From Oribacterium sp. P6A1 (GTDB taxonomy: Bacteria; Bacillota; Clostridia; Lachnospirales; Lachnospiraceae), in NCBI RefSeq assembly GCF_000702885.1, contig NZ_JNKO01000004.1, positions 1 to 64,000 of the forward strand: a stretch of 64,000 bases of DNA. The letters are read 5' to 3'. The notes beneath the pieces are model-generated. The model saw only the letters and a list, made by a program, of their open reading frames with translations, was not told the origin of the DNA and ran no database searches. Below, piece by piece: positions 35,172 to 43,901 of the stretch. The number at the start of each line of letters is the position of its first letter. Position 1 is the stretch's first letter. Made by a program: the position numbers and the translations under genes.

Positions 35172-36428
35172 TCAGCCTTCATCCGGAAGCTTATTCATAA
35201 TAAGATCAAGGGCTATCATCATACAAAGACCTATCTCCAAAGCCAGAATTAAAGGAAAAGCTTTTTTAAATACCAGACCGCCCTTAAGGAACCATACAAG
35301 AGCAGGTATCATGATCATTAGCAGCCCGGTAAATATGAGCTTTCCCTTAAATGCGCCCTCTTTGGATTTTTTATTAAGGGATTCTTCGATGGAATATTCC
35401 TGAACATCAGGTATCTGTTTTTCGGATGGAAGCTTATTATTTTTCTTATGGAATGAAAATATTCCGAAGTTTTTGGCAGGTTCTTCTTCAGCAAGATTCT
35501 TTACTGTGATACCCGGAACCAGATCGTCTTCAGGGAAGTCACTTTTTCCGTAGTCTGAGCAAAAACCAATGTCATGGTTCGCTTCATTTGATGTACATGT
35601 ATTTATTTTTTGAAAGCCCGTGAAAACAGGAGAAGGGGAGATATCATGTGTTGATGGAACTGAATCTTTTTGCGGATATACTCCGTTTAAATCCGGAGTG
35701 TTTTTGTCTGATAATAAAGATGAAGCATTTTTTCCGAAAGAGGATTCAGAATCAAGAACTATACCTGCATCTATAGGTCTGAAGATACCATCATCAGAAA
35801 CAGGTGTTTTTTTTGACAGTGAGCTGCTGTCATCCGAAGATTCAGGTGCAGATAATGTGTTTCCTGACTGCTGTTCTTTTGCAATATTGGTTCTCACAAT
35901 ACGGAGAAGATCAGTGATCTGAAAAAATTCTTTTCCGGTTTCCTGAAATAAAGAATAGGCAATTATAACTGCTCTGTCATCTTTATAGTCCACGTGTTTA
36001 AGAAGATATGAAAGTAAATCCGAGAGACTGCTGTGAAATGTATTCATATAGGATGGAATGACAGTGAAGAGCCATTCCTCCTTTTCGGGATTGAAAAAGA
36101 CTGATGAAGGAGATAGGAATATTGAATTCTCTGAAACCATATACTCCTCAAGGGAAAACAGCAGTTTGTTAAGGCTCTCCATGAATGAGGATATGGCTGT
36201 ATGGCTCATAGGATTGGATTCAATATATTTTTCCATGGGTTCAAGTCCGGAAATAATATAGCTCAATATATTATCCTCGGTGGAAACATTATAATTCATT
36301 TTTACCGTTCCAGGAATGCAGGTTTCTTTTAAGAGCCGGGATTCATAGGTATCTGTAGGTATAGAGATATTTTTCAAATGCATATAGCTATGTCTTAGAG
36401 AATGTTCATAGCTTACGGTTATTTCCAT
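35172..36428 (-). CDS. DUF6382-like membrane protein at the end of the Tad operon
   Basis: The N-terminal part (about 1-185) of this 418-residue protein resembles the Lachnospiraceae family I know as DUF6382. A Ser/Asp-rich disordered region (about 185-330) follows, then two membrane helices near the C-terminus (about 365-385 and 390-410). Related proteins often end in an FHA domain, which is absent here. Last gene of the minus-strand Tad operon, 14 bp after a pilin-like gene. AGGAGG precedes the start. The role in pilus assembly is inferred only from position. Confidence 0.6.
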   Translation of the reverse strand: MEITVSYEHSLRHSYMHLKNISIPTDTYESRLLKETCIPGTVKMNYNVSTEDNILSYIISGLEPMEKYIESNPMSHTAISSFMESLNKLLFSLEEYMVSENSIFLSPSSVFFNPEKEEWLFTVIPSYMNTFHSSLSDLLSYLLKHVDYKDDRAVIIAYSLFQETGKEFFQITDLLRIVRTNIAKEQQSGNTLSAPESSDDSSSLSKKTPVSDDGIFRPIDAGIVLDSESSFGKNASSLLSDKNTPDLNGVYPQKDSVPSTHDISPSPVFTGFQKINTCTSNEANHDIGFCSDYGKSDFPEDDLVPGITVKNLAEEEPAKNFGIFSFHKKNNKLPSEKQIPDVQEYSIEESLNKKSKEGAFKGKLIFTGLLMIMIPALVWFLKGGLVFKKAFPLILALEIGLCMMIALDLIMNKLPDEG

Positions 36429-36442
36429 TTATTTGTTCCTCC

Positions 36443-36667
36443 TTATTCAGCGGGATCCACATCCTGTTCGAATATGCTTACTTCCCGAATAAAATTTTCA
36501 GGTTTAAAAATCTTTTCTCCGTCGGCTTCATGGCTGTCTATTTCAGATTCCAATGCAGATCTTGTGTAGGCATTGATTCTTGATTGCAGGTGAATGGCGC
36601 CGTTGATGAGAGTTGCGATTACCAAAAGCGAAATACTGAAAACATAAGCGGCCTCAAGGGTGTTCAT
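36443..36667 (-). CDS. TadE-like minor pilin (74 aa)
   Basis: This short protein begins almost at once with a hydrophobic segment and an early glutamate (MNTLEAAYVFSISLLVIATL), as in TadE-type pseudopilins, followed by a charged tail. There is no long leader. The start codon overlaps the stop of the preceding prepilin peptidase gene by four bases, so the two are translationally coupled. It probably enters the pilus or its base. Confidence 0.6.
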   Translation of the reverse strand: MNTLEAAYVFSISLLVIATLINGAIHLQSRINAYTRSALESEIDSHEADGEKIFKPENFIREVSIFEQDVDPAE

Positions 36668-37164
36668 AGCAGTCCTCCGGTATACTCCATATCTCTGAGA
36701 ATAAAATAAAGTCCCGGAAGCATAAAAGGGATAAACGGCAGAGAAACAGAGTATAAAGCTTTCCCGCTTATCTTCCCGTATATGAGTATAAACATACTGG
36801 CGATGAATGCTGTGAAAAATCCGCTAATGACAAGTGTGAGTATGTAATTTAATGGAATAAAAAATGCGGAAACTGTTATGAATACAGCATCACCGATTCC
36901 AAGGCCTCCTCCGGAGGCGATACTTATCAGTGCAAGAACGATTCCGGGTATAAAACGTAAGATGGAGTTGATTATCAGATCAGAGTTTAACTCCGATACT
37001 TGATTAAAGTTGAAATAAATAAATATGGGAAATCCCAATAATATAAACAGAAAATGCAGAATATTGGGAACACTCCTGCTTTTTATGTCATAAATACTGG
37101 AAAGAAAAAAATATGATAGAAATATCATGAGATAGAAATAAGTGATAGATAAAGAAACAGACAT
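36664..37164 (-). CDS. Prepilin peptidase, A24 family (second copy)
   Basis: A 166-residue polytopic aspartyl protease of the TadV/CpaA type. The two catalytic aspartates are in SIYDIKSRSVPN and GGGLGIGDAVF. It lacks the N-methyltransferase domain of full PilD, as usual for Tad systems. It would cleave the leader of Flp or TadE-type pilins at the membrane. Another peptidase of the same family starts the operon, so the locus has two. It is coupled to the small pilin-like gene downstream. Confidence 0.85.
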   Translation of the reverse strand: MSVSLSITYFYLMIFLSYFFLSSIYDIKSRSVPNILHFLFILLGFPIFIYFNFNQVSELNSDLIINSILRFIPGIVLALISIASGGGLGIGDAVFITVSAFFIPLNYILTLVISGFFTAFIASMFILIYGKISGKALYSVSLPFIPFMLPGLYFILRDMEYTGGLL

Positions 37165-37188
37165 TAGAATTGATTTCCTTTTTAAATA

Positions 37189-38091
37189 TTATCCGCATCT
37201 CACACAGGCATGTTTTCCGGAAGCTTCAGCCTCGGATTTTTTCATGGGCTGTATATAACTGGATAAAGTTTTGCAGGCAGGCGTACTATGATAGCTTCTG
37301 GCACCGCTTGTGTAATAGACTACGGCCATTCTGGTATTTGGTCTGCAGGAGGCACAGGGCGAGAAGCGTCCGCCGAATTTTGTTCTTAGGTTTAGTATTG
37401 CTGCGCCGGAAGTCTGATTGATATCATGAGTTATGTAGGTGCAGTTCATAGTGGTGTGATAAACATTACTGTCTTTGGTGCTTACATATACAGTTTCATC
37501 CTTTTTAGCATCGGTATTTCCGTTGTCCTCCATCCAACGGTTTCCCTTTTCTCCTATCCATGCACGTCTGCTTGCTACTATCTGTTGAGAAAGATGATCC
37601 AGTCCGAAAACCGAGAAAGGTAATGCGGCATCGTAATTTGCAACATATTTTATTTTTTTATCGGTGACTTCGGAATCACTTAGCATATCTATATTTTTCA
37701 TGCCGGGCTGCTCAATCTGAGAAGCAAGGGAAAGGGCTGAAATGGTGGTTTCCACTCCGCTGAGGACATCCTTGTCCAGCTTTATGGTGCCGTCCTTGGT
37801 TTTATAATATTCTATGTATTTTTCCTGAGCCACCATACGTGCATTATCTTCAAGGATGATACTTGCATTCCGCTGGTGGTTCAGGATCAACATGGGTGTA
37901 ATGAAGATCACACATGCAAATATGACAAGTGTCAGTGCAAGTGAGGCCTCCACCGTATATGAAGAACGACATGATGAATGAAACAGTTTATTCAGTTGTT
38001 TGATAAATGAGGATTTGTATTCTGATTGCGATTGTTCGTACCTGGAGTGATTAAACATTGGCAAAAAGGATTGTATTGATTTCATTTTCAT
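37189..38091 (-). CDS. TadE-like pilin with tandem His/Cys modules
   Basis: This 300-residue protein has a 44-residue basic leader and a TadE-type hydrophobic segment with its glutamate (YTVEASLALTLVIFACVIF, 45-63). A middle region of about 130 residues follows. The C-terminus carries two copies of a YHxTxxC...CxxC pattern. The first module uses His212, Cys217, Cys246 and Cys249; the second uses His268, Cys273, Cys296 and Cys299. Each could bind one zinc or form disulfides outside the cell. This module is known in bacteria attached to nucleases and surface proteins, but its presence on a pilin-like protein is unusual. It sits between the TadG-like and peptidase genes. Confidence 0.7.
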   Translation of the reverse strand: MKMKSIQSFLPMFNHSRYEQSQSEYKSSFIKQLNKLFHSSCRSSYTVEASLALTLVIFACVIFITPMLILNHQRNASIILEDNARMVAQEKYIEYYKTKDGTIKLDKDVLSGVETTISALSLASQIEQPGMKNIDMLSDSEVTDKKIKYVANYDAALPFSVFGLDHLSQQIVASRRAWIGEKGNRWMEDNGNTDAKKDETVYVSTKDSNVYHTTMNCTYITHDINQTSGAAILNLRTKFGGRFSPCASCRPNTRMAVVYYTSGARSYHSTPACKTLSSYIQPMKKSEAEASGKHACVRCG

Positions 38092-38102
38092 GTCGGATCC
38101 GG

Positions 38103-40133
38103 TTAATGTGTGTCGTTTTTGTATTTATAGTAGGTTGACAGGTTAAAGGAATAATCCTTATTCGGATTAGAGCCGTATACAAGAGGTATGAAACCGTTGT
38201 CGTACATAACGTGTCTTGTATCAGCCTGAATATCTATTCTCAGGGCGTAAAGACAATCTTCTATGGAAAAAGAGGTTTCGGGATCCTTGCCTGCACTTTG
38301 GATATTCTTCTCCATGCGGCTGAGCATTCTCTTATTGATCAAAGACTGATCAAGTATACCCTGACCGAGAAGAAAGGTTCTAAGGTAGTCTCTGTAGGAC
38401 AATCCTTTTTTACTGTTGTTATCGGCTTCAATATTACGGCTGCTTCCAAAATCAAGGAGATCGCCTATATCCATAGACCAGCTTTCGGAATCGTGAAAAA
38501 CAGGAACTTTACCGTTGGACAAAAGTGTTTTTACATCTTTGATTGATTGTGCAAGTGCCCATATACCCAGTACAAAAAAGGTAAAAACAGAAATAAGGGC
38601 GGGATTGGCAGTAACGCATAGGAATGATGTGACAAATGCTTTTGCTTCATTTCGTTTGGCCGTATCGGTATAGAGATAAATGAGATTGAGACCTTCCCTC
38701 AGAGTTACAAGCTTTGTGACGAATTCAGACAGGTTCTCGTAGTCACTTTCTTCACCTCCGATGAGATATTCTATTTCAAGATTTGTATTTCCGCTTGGAG
38801 GAAGAGCCTCCTTTGAAGGAACCCCTTGATGATAATAGTTGAAGTATTTTAATGCGTATTCTCCCATAATGGCTATTTCCACAGGATTTGCTGTGGAATC
38901 AGTCGTAAAATGTGGATTTCCTACATTGATCTTTGTTTTTGATGGAGTTTCCTGGTTTTTTGGAAGCACCATGGACAGTAGATTTCCTTCAACAAAACCG
39001 CTGATTTGGTCGAGAATCTGCTTGTTTGTGTTATTTATCTTTGAAACATTTCCGTTATAACTGATTAGTGGAAAACTGTTCCAGTCTCCGGCGGCACTAT
39101 TGTAGAATGCCGTGATTTCATAGGAAAAATCGTAATCCGAATCGTCATCGTCATCATCACAGGATTCCATGGCTTCTTCCAGCCACTCTTCAAATTCTAT
39201 TACATCATTTTCCACGCGATCTGCTTCTCTTCGAAGGTTCTCTGATTGTGAAGGCATGGCTTCAATTTCAGCCCGTACGGTTCCATTGCCGGAAACATAA
39301 TTCTCGTATTCGGAAATCTCGGCTTCTATTGCTGCTATACCCTCTGATGAAAGAGCTGCTTTTCGTGATTCAAAATCGTCTCTAAGCTCCTGAACCTTTA
39401 TGGCAAGGTTATCTGCTGCGGAACTGAATTCCCGTACAGCTGAATCAATAGAATTGAGGGAATCTGTAAAATCATCTTTCTGGCTGTAAAAACTGTAGGG
39501 ACTTTCGGAAGCAAGTGAAGACCAGCAGTCATGATGACAGGCGGCCGCGTTTTTTGCGGCGGCGTCAACATTGAAAATGGCATTTTCCACCATCTTCAGG
39601 TCATTGGAATCCAGAGAATATTTTTTCTGTAGTTCTCTTATCTCTTTTGTCTCTCCGGTACGTTTGAATATGGTTTGCATTTCTTTGGATATATCCGCTT
39701 CATTATGCTGAGAACCTGCAAAATGTATCAGAGAATCCATGAGACCGTATTTCATATACTCAAGAACCTCTTCTTCAAAACATGTATCTTCTGTTATATG
39801 GAGATGCTCCGAGAGCTGAATGTTTTCTTCCTTCAGATTTCCCGGGAATAAATTGTGAGCTGTCCTGTAAGGTTCTGTGAAATCATAGAATTCTTCAGAG
39901 AGGTCTCCGTCTGTTCTGTACTGCAGTCCCAGAATTCTGTAATTCTCCCACAGTGTACGATGATATTGGGAAAAAAGAGATTCCATGGATGCGTCGGCTG
40001 CCACCTGCCAAAAGTATCTTTCTCCGGCAGTTCTGCAGGATTCAACTATGGTAAGCAGCAGTGCGGCGATCATGGTAAAGCTTAATGCCATAAATATGGT
40101 AACGGAGCTTTGTATATCCTTGCGAAGCATCAA
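38103..40133 (-). CDS. TadG-like / DUF5702 protein
   Basis: A 676-residue protein with an N-terminal membrane helix (about 11-31: TIFMALSFTMIAALLLTIVE), as in TadG-type pseudopilins. A large extracytoplasmic part with coiled-coil stretches (about 200-310) follows. A second hydrophobic segment lies near residue 520 (VFTFFVLGIWALA). It matches my memory of the DUF5702 proteins of Clostridia Tad loci. The start overlaps the stop of the Flp pilin gene by four bases. Likely an assembly or initiation component of the pilus. Confidence 0.65.
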   Translation of the reverse strand: MMLRKDIQSSVTIFMALSFTMIAALLLTIVESCRTAGERYFWQVAADASMESLFSQYHRTLWENYRILGLQYRTDGDLSEEFYDFTEPYRTAHNLFPGNLKEENIQLSEHLHITEDTCFEEEVLEYMKYGLMDSLIHFAGSQHNEADISKEMQTIFKRTGETKEIRELQKKYSLDSNDLKMVENAIFNVDAAAKNAAACHHDCWSSLASESPYSFYSQKDDFTDSLNSIDSAVREFSSAADNLAIKVQELRDDFESRKAALSSEGIAAIEAEISEYENYVSGNGTVRAEIEAMPSQSENLRREADRVENDVIEFEEWLEEAMESCDDDDDDSDYDFSYEITAFYNSAAGDWNSFPLISYNGNVSKINNTNKQILDQISGFVEGNLLSMVLPKNQETPSKTKINVGNPHFTTDSTANPVEIAIMGEYALKYFNYYHQGVPSKEALPPSGNTNLEIEYLIGGEESDYENLSEFVTKLVTLREGLNLIYLYTDTAKRNEAKAFVTSFLCVTANPALISVFTFFVLGIWALAQSIKDVKTLLSNGKVPVFHDSESWSMDIGDLLDFGSSRNIEADNNSKKGLSYRDYLRTFLLGQGILDQSLINKRMLSRMEKNIQSAGKDPETSFSIEDCLYALRIDIQADTRHVMYDNGFIPLVYGSNPNKDYSFNLSTYYKYKNDTH

Positions 40134-40447
40134 TATACACTCTGAGCAGAGCTGTCTATCTGGTCGAAAATATTGGTTAAGAGATCGTTGATCCTTCCCT
40201 TGAAAACGATGACAAGAGCGATGAGTACTACCAGGATCAGGACCAGTTCTATGGTGCCGATTCCGGATTCACCGTTCAACAGGTAGTGGACATGGTTTTT
40301 TATAGCATTCTTAAACCTCATGCCGTAGTATAAGAAACCATAACGGAATTTCTCATGGATCTTTATGATCTTTTCAGAGATGTCATCTCCGTTGTCTGAT
40401 GGGAAACCCGGCAGGTTTAAAGCTGATAAAGTAATTGTTGAGTTCAT
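40130..40447 (-). CDS. Flp-type pilin with long leader
   Basis: The 105-residue putative major pilin has a hydrophobic core preceded by the cleavage-like motif GIGTIELVLILVVLIALVIV. The Glu five residues after the glycine motif is the usual pilin position. The C-terminus (INDLLTNIFDQI) matches Flp proteins. The region before the processing site is about 60 residues, far longer than the 5-20 residues of classical Flp leaders. AAGGAG sets the start, so the long leader seems real. Probably processed by one of the two A24 peptidases. Confidence 0.75.
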   Translation of the reverse strand: MNSTITLSALNLPGFPSDNGDDISEKIIKIHEKFRYGFLYYGMRFKNAIKNHVHYLLNGESGIGTIELVLILVVLIALVIVFKGRINDLLTNIFDQIDSSAQSVY

Positions 40448-40579
40448 GTTAATTCTCCTTCTGAGGTGTTACCTCTGTAAAAATATTTTGTAAATCTCAA
40501 TTTTATATTTTTGAGATCAAACAGCGTTTTTTGTATGAAAACCGGAATGAATAATCCGGATAGAAAAGGGTGATAGAAA

Positions 40580-42010
40580 TCATTGAATTGCGGTGAGAGC
40601 AGGAACAATGATTATGACCATTACGATGGCAAGCATCAGGAACAGCGGCAGAAGAAGTTTGGTTCCCGCTTCCTCTCCCAGACGTTTTGCGGTGGTTTTT
40701 CTTTGCTCAAAGGCATCATTCATTTCCAGTTCCAGCATGGATCTGAGATTTTTTGTTCCGTTTTTTCGGTTTTGTTCTATCAGACTTACAAGCTTTGTAT
40801 AGGGTTTTAGATTGATTCGTTTGCCGAAATCAATATAGACCTCTGATTCCGGCATATTTCTTTGGAACTGATAACAAAGGGTGCGTAATTCTTTGCATAG
40901 AGGACGGTCAGGACGAAGGTTTCGTTTTATAAGCCTGTCATAATTTTCCGAAATGGTTAGAAAAGAGTTTTTTATGGTAAGTCCTGCGCCGGTATACACC
41001 ATAAGCTTTGAGACCAGATCCGAGTAATCAAGCATCAACAGGGATTCCCGTTTCTTTTTTTCTTCTTTTTCAATGGAACCCTGTCGGAGATAAAGAGCCG
41101 CGGCAGCAATGAGCCCGAGAAATGGGAAAATCAGATAGGTGTTGTCCTGAGCCTCGTGATAGCTCAGGTTTAGTCCGTTAAGCTCGGTAGGGAGTATAAG
41201 TGTGTCGCTGCCGATACCGGAAATATTTGCTTCACTTATTTTTTCGTTTAAAGCTTTAAGCAGGAGCTCATATTCGCTAAGTTCCTTGGGAACGACATTG
41301 ACATAGATTTTATAGGGTTCTGAATGATACTTTACTTTTAAGTAGTCCTTTTGATTTTGCTGTTCACTGTCCGTTTTTTCGGGAACAATATAGGTGCTCA
41401 TGACCAGTGAAAGATAGCCTGTAACAACGGTTCCGTCAGGAATATCTTCATTTTTTACTTTTCCGTCATCGTCTATGAGATGTCTGTATTTTCTGTAATC
41501 TGAAGGATCCCCGGTTTCAGGATAGAAATCCCAGGACAGTTCAACGCCGTAGTCCTTCAGCCTTGTTACCAGATTAAGATCTTTACTAACACAGGCCAGA
41601 CTCTGATCATCTTTAATTATTATTCCCTCTATGTTTTCAACTATATTTTTGAAAACCTCATCAGCTTCATCTTTTGTGTACCTTCTGGGACTTACGGTAA
41701 TGTCTAAAGGGATATCATTTTCTTTTGAAAGTCCTGATACCTCCAGTGAGAAGGTTCTGTTGCTGCTGCCATAACTGCTGCGTTTAATGCTGCTGCCGTC
41801 AGTGACGATGGATGAGCCTGCAGATGAGAAAAAGACCAGTGCGCTGAGTATAAGTGAGACTGCTATACAGAGTATTTGCTCCTTTAGCACCTTTTGGGGG
41901 ATTTTTTTGAATTTAGAATAAAGAGAGTTCCGGCAGTTTTTTAAAAGAGATTTGAATTTAGAATATTGTTTCATGGATTTTAAAAGAAAAGTGTTTTTTT
42001 TATACTTCAA
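40580..42010 (-). CDS. tadC: TadC-like platform protein with exported insert
   Basis: The C-terminal part (about 310-476) is a type II secretion F domain typical of TadC, with the last helix LLLPLFLMLAIVMVIIIVP. Before it is an unusual arrangement: a helix at 46-63, about 230 extracytoplasmic residues (64-291), then a helix at 292-308. Classical TadC is near 300 residues and has no such exported domain. The start appears to be TTG at 42010, overlapping tadB by 11 bp; an in-frame ATG at 41974 is an alternative. Neither has a clear ribosome binding site. Confidence 0.75.
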   Translation of the reverse strand: MKYKKNTFLLKSMKQYSKFKSLLKNCRNSLYSKFKKIPQKVLKEQILCIAVSLILSALVFFSSAGSSIVTDGSSIKRSSYGSSNRTFSLEVSGLSKENDIPLDITVSPRRYTKDEADEVFKNIVENIEGIIIKDDQSLACVSKDLNLVTRLKDYGVELSWDFYPETGDPSDYRKYRHLIDDDGKVKNEDIPDGTVVTGYLSLVMSTYIVPEKTDSEQQNQKDYLKVKYHSEPYKIYVNVVPKELSEYELLLKALNEKISEANISGIGSDTLILPTELNGLNLSYHEAQDNTYLIFPFLGLIAAAALYLRQGSIEKEEKKKRESLLMLDYSDLVSKLMVYTGAGLTIKNSFLTISENYDRLIKRNLRPDRPLCKELRTLCYQFQRNMPESEVYIDFGKRINLKPYTKLVSLIEQNRKNGTKNLRSMLELEMNDAFEQRKTTAKRLGEEAGTKLLLPLFLMLAIVMVIIIVPALTAIQ

Positions 42011-42791
42011 TGTTCATTATGCGGTTTGCGAGAAAAATCGAGATAAAATAGATCAAAAGGCATACGGTCATAGTTATCCTTCCGACAAAGGTTGTATAAA
42101 GAGAAACAAAGAAATCCGGGGATGAAAAGTTCATATATAAGATTATGACAAAGGGTATGATGTTCATCACACGTTGTTCGTATATCTTTGAGGCGTTCAA
42201 TGTCTTTATATCTTCGATTATCTGAACCTTATCTCTGATGATTCCGGAGGTGTGGGTGATGATATGTACGAGATTTCCGCCGTTTCTTTTTGCAATATTG
42301 AAGGTTTCCGCAAAATTTGTAATATCATCAAGACCTGAACGGAAAGCAAAATCCGAAAGCATTTCCTCCAATGGCTTATTCATACTGAAGCCGTTGACTA
42401 TATTTTCGAATTCCCTGACTATCATGGCTCTTTCGCTGAACATATTTTTAAGCTCGGGTATAGATGCACGAAAAGAGTTTTCTGTGGAATAACCGGCGCT
42501 TAAAAAGGAAGAAAGAACGGTAAGTGATTCCTTGAACTGGTTAAGAAGTTCCTGTCTCCGTTTTTCCATGAGATTTTTTCTTATAATAAAAGGATAAATT
42601 AGGCATAGAGGCAGTAAGACAAAGAACAGCAGCTTGCTTTGATAGAAGGTGTAACATATCAAAGCTTCGGCTAAGGATGCCAAAAGAGCATGACGCAAAA
42701 ATTCGGGAATTGTGAAAAAGTATTCATTGTAATCTGTTAATGAGTTTCCGGTTGTTTGAAAGGGATGAAAGCTTTTGAAGTTTTTTACCAT
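42000..42791 (-). CDS. tadB: TadB-like inner-membrane platform protein
   Basis: A type II secretion F-domain protein with N-terminal helices (LLASLAEALICYTFY and LLFFVLLPLCLIYPFI), a central cytoplasmic helical domain (about 85-215) and C-terminal helices. It partners TadC and the TadA ATPase in pilus assembly. The ATG at 42791 is preferred, though an ATG at 42833 in the same frame is possible; either choice overlaps the end of tadA by 68 bp or more, which is long even for a coupled operon. Confidence 0.8.
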   Translation of the reverse strand: MVKNFKSFHPFQTTGNSLTDYNEYFFTIPEFLRHALLASLAEALICYTFYQSKLLFFVLLPLCLIYPFIIRKNLMEKRRQELLNQFKESLTVLSSFLSAGYSTENSFRASIPELKNMFSERAMIVREFENIVNGFSMNKPLEEMLSDFAFRSGLDDITNFAETFNIAKRNGGNLVHIITHTSGIIRDKVQIIEDIKTLNASKIYEQRVMNIIPFVIILYMNFSSPDFFVSLYTTFVGRITMTVCLLIYFISIFLANRIMNIEV

Positions 42792-43899
42792 CGTATTTAT
42801 ACAGTTGGTTGAGAATGATTTCGCCGTTTTCAATTCCTGTGACCTCCGATATTTCTAAGACTCTGCGTTTATGATCCTTGGTTTTTCCGAGATGGATGAC
42901 TATTTCTATAGCTGAGGCAATCATGTTTCGTATGGCAGGCAGCGGAAGATCTGCAGCCTGAAGTATCATTACTTCCATACGTTTAAGCATATCCCTTGCT
43001 GAGTTGGCATGACCTGTACTTATGGAGCCGTCGTGTCCTGTATTCATTGCATTAAGCATGTCAAGGGCTTCTCCGCCACGGACTTCACCGACTATTATTC
43101 TGTTGGGAGACATTCTGAGGGAAGCCTTTATAAGATCAGACATGCTTACCCGGCCTTCGCCTTCGGAATTTGCATTCCTTGTTTCCATTGAAACAAGGTT
43201 CTGAACATTCTGAATCTGCAGTTCTGCTGAATCTTCAATGGTGATTACACGTTCATCCGAGGGGATATACTGGCTTAAAGCATTTAAAAAAGTTGTTTTT
43301 CCGCTGTTGGTCCCGCCTGATATAAAGATGTTATAACCGGCTATGGTGAGAGATTTTACAAACTCGGCAGCATCTTCTGTGAGAGATTTATAGGCTATAA
43401 GCTTTTCCATGGTGATGGGATCTGGGAATTTTCTGATGGTAAGAGTTGGACCCTTCAGTGAAATGGGAGGCAGGACTACATGGACTCTGGAACCGTCCTC
43501 CAAACGGGCATCGACTATTGGATTACTTGTATTTACGGAACGATTTACTTTGCTGACTATGGTCTGAATGACTTCTTCAAGCTGATCCTTTGATTCAAAG
43601 CTTCTGTTCCATTTTTCCTGATGACCGGAACGTTCGATAAAAATCTCCTTATGGGAATTTATCATGATCTCGGTTATTTCTGGATTGTCCAGCAGTTCGG
43701 AAAGCACATCCAAACGGCGGAAGCTGTTGAAAATAGCCGAGCGAAGATAGAGTTTGTTTTTCAGACTTAGATCTCTGCGTGCATATAAAAGCTCGTCTAT
43801 CTTGTTGTAGAGCTCATAATCATCAAGGTTTTGACCGTCTATGAGACCGGAAACAATCTGTTGTTTTAAATCTTTTTTTAGTTCACTTAATGAATTCAT
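42724..43899 (-). CDS. tadA: Tad pilus assembly ATPase
   Basis: A type II/IV secretion AAA-like ATPase of the CpaF/TadA family, 391 residues. Visible motifs are Walker A ISGGTNSGKTTFLNAL, Walker B-like RIIVGEVRGGEALDML, the Asp box ITIEDSAELQI and the His box TGHDGSISTGHAN. It powers pilus extension at the cytoplasmic face. Its start lies two bases after the tadZ stop. Confidence 0.95.
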   Translation of the reverse strand: MNSLSELKKDLKQQIVSGLIDGQNLDDYELYNKIDELLYARRDLSLKNKLYLRSAIFNSFRRLDVLSELLDNPEITEIMINSHKEIFIERSGHQEKWNRSFESKDQLEEVIQTIVSKVNRSVNTSNPIVDARLEDGSRVHVVLPPISLKGPTLTIRKFPDPITMEKLIAYKSLTEDAAEFVKSLTIAGYNIFISGGTNSGKTTFLNALSQYIPSDERVITIEDSAELQIQNVQNLVSMETRNANSEGEGRVSMSDLIKASLRMSPNRIIVGEVRGGEALDMLNAMNTGHDGSISTGHANSARDMLKRMEVMILQAADLPLPAIRNMIASAIEIVIHLGKTKDHKRRVLEISEVTGIENGEIILNQLYKYDGKKLQKLSSLSNNRKLINRLQ

Positions 43900-43901
43900 G
43901 G

